Made by a program: the position numbers and the translations under genes. The notes under the pieces are model-generated. The model was not told the DNA's origin, ran no database searches, and saw only the letters and a list, made by a program, of their open reading frames with translations. From Alphaproteobacteria bacterium (GTDB lineage Bacteria; Pseudomonadota; Alphaproteobacteria; JAEULC01), in assembly GCA_023150455.1 (NCBI GenBank), contig JAKLKW010000083.1, forward strand, positions 1 through 32,890: a stretch of DNA of 32,890 nt, given 5' to 3'. Numbering within the stretch: the first letter of the stretch is position 1; every line of letters begins with the position of its first letter. Positions 30,083-32,890 of this stretch are shown here, piece after piece.

Positions 30083-30377
30083 GGGGCAATGCGACCAACT
30101 GCTTCCGAATGAGCCGCTTCAACGCGACAGCCTTTCCCGAGCCCGACTTGAAATAGGCTTCCAGCTCTCTGGCGTGTCCTTCTGTTTCAACGGCGGCATA
30201 GGACTTCAGGACGGCGGGAAGGTACCGGCTTGTCGACGTGACGTGACCGGCGAATGTCAGCCGCACTGTCGAGGGCGCTGCTCCGACCCGCCGCGCAATC
30301 TCGCGGCTCGGCATCCCGGCCGCCTTCATTCTGATCACATCGCGCACATGGCGCATCGCAAGCCTCTCCGTCGGCAT
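30066..30377 (-). pseudogene. IS21 istA-like N-terminal remnant fused to unrelated sequence
   Basis: A 103-residue frame. Residues 1-41 (MPTERLAMRHVRDVIRMKAAG, then SREIARRVGAAPSTVR) look like the N-terminal HTH of an IS21-family IstA transposase. Homology then stops at about 30254, and the remaining 60 residues (FAGHVTSTSRYLPAVL and on) look unrelated. There is no DDE catalytic domain or istB gene. It could be a dead insertion sequence remnant or a small DNA-binding protein captured from one. It marks this zone as having had mobile elements. Confidence 0.5.
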
Positions 30378-30379
30378 CC

Positions 30380-30414
30380 AGGGTCCCTTTCACAAAGCCG
30401 AAAGGGCCGACCCT
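30380..30414. repeat. Imperfect inverted repeat
   Basis: Outer arms AGGGTC/GACCCT and inner arms CCCTTT (30385-30390)/AAAGGG (30401-30406) form a long imperfect hairpin between the istA remnant and the kinase stop codon. It could be the terminator of the kinase gene or an insertion sequence end. No T-run is present. Confidence 0.4.
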
Positions 30415-30450
30415 ATGGGAGCCAGAGGAGGCCTCGTCACCCGGGCGACA

Positions 30451-32890
30451 TCATCCCGGAATGGTGGGCGACATCGAGCGGAATCCGCACCAATTGGCGT
30501 CCAGCACCTGGCGCAGTTTTGCCGCGAGATCGGCCTTGCGGTATGGCATGTTCAGCATCTCGATCTTGCCGGCGGGGTCGGATTGATCAGGCAAGGCGGC
30601 GTTGGAATGGCCGGTGGTGAGCAGCACCTTGAGCTCGGGACGCAAGGTCCAGGCGGCCGCCGCCAGGCGCGATCCGTCCATGCCGCCGGGCATCACGATG
30701 TCCGTGAATATCAGATCGACTTCGGGATTCCGGCGCAGAATCTCCAACGCTTCCGCGCCGTTCGGCGCCACAAGCACGCGATAGCCAAGGCCGGCCAGAA
30801 GCTTCGCGACATGGGCGCGCAACATGGCGTCGTGCTCGACCATCAGAATCGTCTCGTTCCCGCCTCGTGTCCCTTCGGAGTTCGCCGTGGCGGAGCCGGG
30901 AACGGCGGCGTTGGCGACGCGCGGCAAATACAACGTCACGACGGTGCCGCGTTCTTCTTCGGAATCGATCGTCGCGTGGCCGCCCGACTGCTTGGCGAAA
31001 CCGGACACCATGCTGAGGCCCAGGCCGGTCCCCTTGCCCACGTCCTTGGTCGTGAAGAACGGGTCGAAAGCGCGCGCGAGAATCTCGGGCGACATGCCGA
31101 TGCCGGTGTCGACCACCGACACCATGAGATAGCTTCCGGGTTTTGCGCCCGCGTCGGCGCGTGCGTCGTCGGCGCCTATTTCGACTCCGGCGGTCCGGAT
31201 AGTGAGCTTCCCGCCGCGGGGCATGGCGTCGCGCGAATTGATGGCCAGGTTCAGTATGGCCACCTCAAGCTGGCTCGCGTCCACGTGCGCGAACGACGGC
31301 CCGGCATCGAGCGCCAGTTCGATGTCGATCTGCTCGCCAAGGGTCCGCCGCAGCAGGTCATGCAAGCGTCTGACGAGTGCATTGACGTCCGTCGCCCTCG
31401 GATTCAGTCTCTGCCGCCGTGAATAGGCGAGCAGATTCGCGGTGAGATCGGCGCCGCGCTTCGCCGCCATCAGCACCATTCCCGCCAGGCGCCCAAGATG
31501 GGGGTCGCCGGCCAGCGCCTCGCTCAGCGTTTCGCTCCCGCCCAGGATGACGGTCAGAAGATTGTTGAAATCATGCGCGATGCCGCCGGTCAGCTGTCCG
31601 ACCGCCTTCATCTTCTGGGATTGACGCAGCTGCTCCTCGACCTCGCGCTGATGAGTGACGTCGGTCGCCATCGAGCAGATGGCGGGCGCCGGGCCCGGCA
31701 CCAGGAACTTGAGCACCTCGAGTTGGTGCATCGTGCCGTCATGGAACCTGAAACCGGACACGCGCCTGGACGGAACGCCGGTCGTCATCAACTCGCGTTC
31801 CTGCGCCTCCATCCCCTCGGGGTCCCGGTCCGGAAAGGCCTCGGCGACGGTCTTGCCCTGGACGTCCTTGTCCCGCACGCCGTGCCAACGCGAGAACTCT
31901 CGTCGCGCAGAAGCGCGCCTTGGGCGAGAATCCAGCGGTAAGAGCCGTCCTTGTGCCGCAGGCGGAATTCGACGCGGTACTCGCCGTTCCGCTCAGCGCT
32001 GTCGATGAAGGCCCGCGCTGCGCCGACCGCGCACGCGCGATCCTCCGGGTGAAGGCGCGTTTCCCATTCCGAGAGATTGCCGGCAATCTCGTCGTCTTCG
32101 TACCCGATCTGGCGCTTCCATTCGGGTGAGAAATACACCTCGTCCGACGCCAGGTCCCAGTCCCACAATCCCACGTTGCCGAACCTGGCGGCCAATCGCA
32201 AGCGGATGACCGCTTCTTGCGCGCGTTTCTCGGCTCGGCGCAGGAGAGCTTCGCTTTCCCGGAGCGATTCCATCATGCGGTTGCGCGCCGTGACATCGTG
32301 CACCAGAACGATCAGAACGCGTCTGCCGTCGATCTCGACCATCCGCGATGTGGTTTCCGCCTCGATCACGGCGCCGTTCTTGATCCGGTGCCGGACCCCG
32401 ACGACGGTTTGGGATTCGTTCATGGGGCGCTCTTCGATCGCGGCCAACAGCCGCGGCACGTCGTCTGCCGGGCGGATATCGAGGACGGTCATGCCGAGGA
32501 ACTCGGCGCGCGACCAGCCATAGCGGTCGGCCATGGCATCGTTGACCGCCAGGAACTCCAGCGTCTCGGCGTCCGCAACGTACATTGGATGGGGATTGGC
32601 CTGGAACATCAGGCGATAGAAGTTCTCGTTCCTCCGCAGCTCGCTTTCGGCGCGATCCTGGGCCACCGATTGGCGTCGCCGGACGCGCGCGAGCCAGAGG
32701 AGCAGACCGCCCGCCGCCGCCACGGCGGAAATCCAGCCGATGACGGAAACCTCGACGAAGTGCCACCACGTCCGCAGCGCCATGTCTTGCGATCGCCCCA
32801 CGAGCAGGACGAACTCGGGATAGAATGAAAGGACGCGATAGGAGACATAGCGCCGGGAACCGTCGACCGGGCTGACGGTCAAATGCGTGC
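30451..32890 (-). pseudogene. Hybrid sensor histidine kinase, partial and frame-disrupted
   Basis: The gene enters from the right edge with no stop, so its start is outside. Visible in order are the end of a periplasmic sensing region (SYRVLSFYPEFVLLVG), one transmembrane helix (ISAVAAAGGLLLWLA) and a PAS domain (FYRLMFQANPHPMYVADAETLEF). A second PAS follows (FGNVGLWDWDL...YRWILAQGALLRDE), then a truncated third PAS. The core has HisKA (GGIAHDFNNLL), HATPase (LNLAINSRDAM, DTGIGM, FDPFFTTK, GTGLGLSMV) and a receiver domain with the phospho-accepting Asp in LIFTDIVMPGG. The frame changes at about 31880-31905, where the first half of the third PAS also seems to be missing, at the palindrome CGAGA-AC-TCTCG (31891-31902). 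It is either a real lesion or an assembly fault. Confidence 0.85.

Noticed and set aside
30415-31422. 335-aa plus-strand frame opposite the kinase
   Set aside because: It is antisense to the HisKA, ATPase and receiver motifs and shows no domain of its own.

Overview
The window looks like chromosome of a high-GC alphaproteobacterium (Rhodospirillales/Rhizobiales-like; the genus cannot be fixed from the sequence). Evidence: dense GC-rich coding with long antisense shadow frames, MlaC-like, DUF1614 and FNR-type regulatory logic, and an SDR-type threonine dehydrogenase next to Kbl. I see no tRNA, rRNA or CRISPR.

Layout. 1-1355: hydrolase tail, CapA-like protein and a tiny membrane protein. 1467-4120: a low-GC islet of three coupled genes (ParA-like ATPase, 125-aa unknown, 250-aa possible HEPN-like protein). 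It lies between two perfect 123-bp copies of the 3' end of a fatty acyl-CoA ligase gene, which occupies 3949-5814. 5957-8833: a large ACP / fatty-acyl-AMP ligase / acyltransferase fusion. 9193-10808: MlaC-like protein, an unknown and a secreted small protein. 17826-10890 (minus strand): a seven-gene run of PEBP, WYL, threonine dehydrogenase, Kbl, NAD-kinase-like, gcvPA and a broken gcvPB, forming a threonine-to-glycine-to-C1 route. 18007-24449: BON protein, CheR, RtcA, metallophosphoesterase, CarS-like enzyme, PhoU, universal stress protein and DUF1614 protein. 24559-28189: HtrA protease, a small unknown and a BT1-like transporter. 28190-30414: accessory zone with a TacA/TacT toxin-antitoxin pair, an unknown one-helix protein, an IS21 istA remnant and three decaying copies of the transporter's 3' end. 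30451-32890: a frame-disrupted hybrid histidine kinase running off the window.

Two themes tie the window together. First, ten FNR/FixK-like boxes (TTGA-N6-TCAA) sit in promoter regions, most with a plausible -10 element placing the box near -41. This suggests an oxygen-limitation regulon covering the stress protein, PhoU, HtrA, BON, PEBP (and perhaps the threonine/glycine operon behind it), the ACP-FAAL-acyltransferase and the MlaC-like gene. Second, foreign or accessory cargo sits at the 3' ends of two unrelated host genes, bounded by duplicated gene 3' ends with no visible integrase. The ParA three-gene islet is the best candidate for an undescribed system. gcvPB and the kinase each carry a frameshift plus an apparent loss of about 30-40 codons at a GC palindrome; these are either real lesions or assembly faults.
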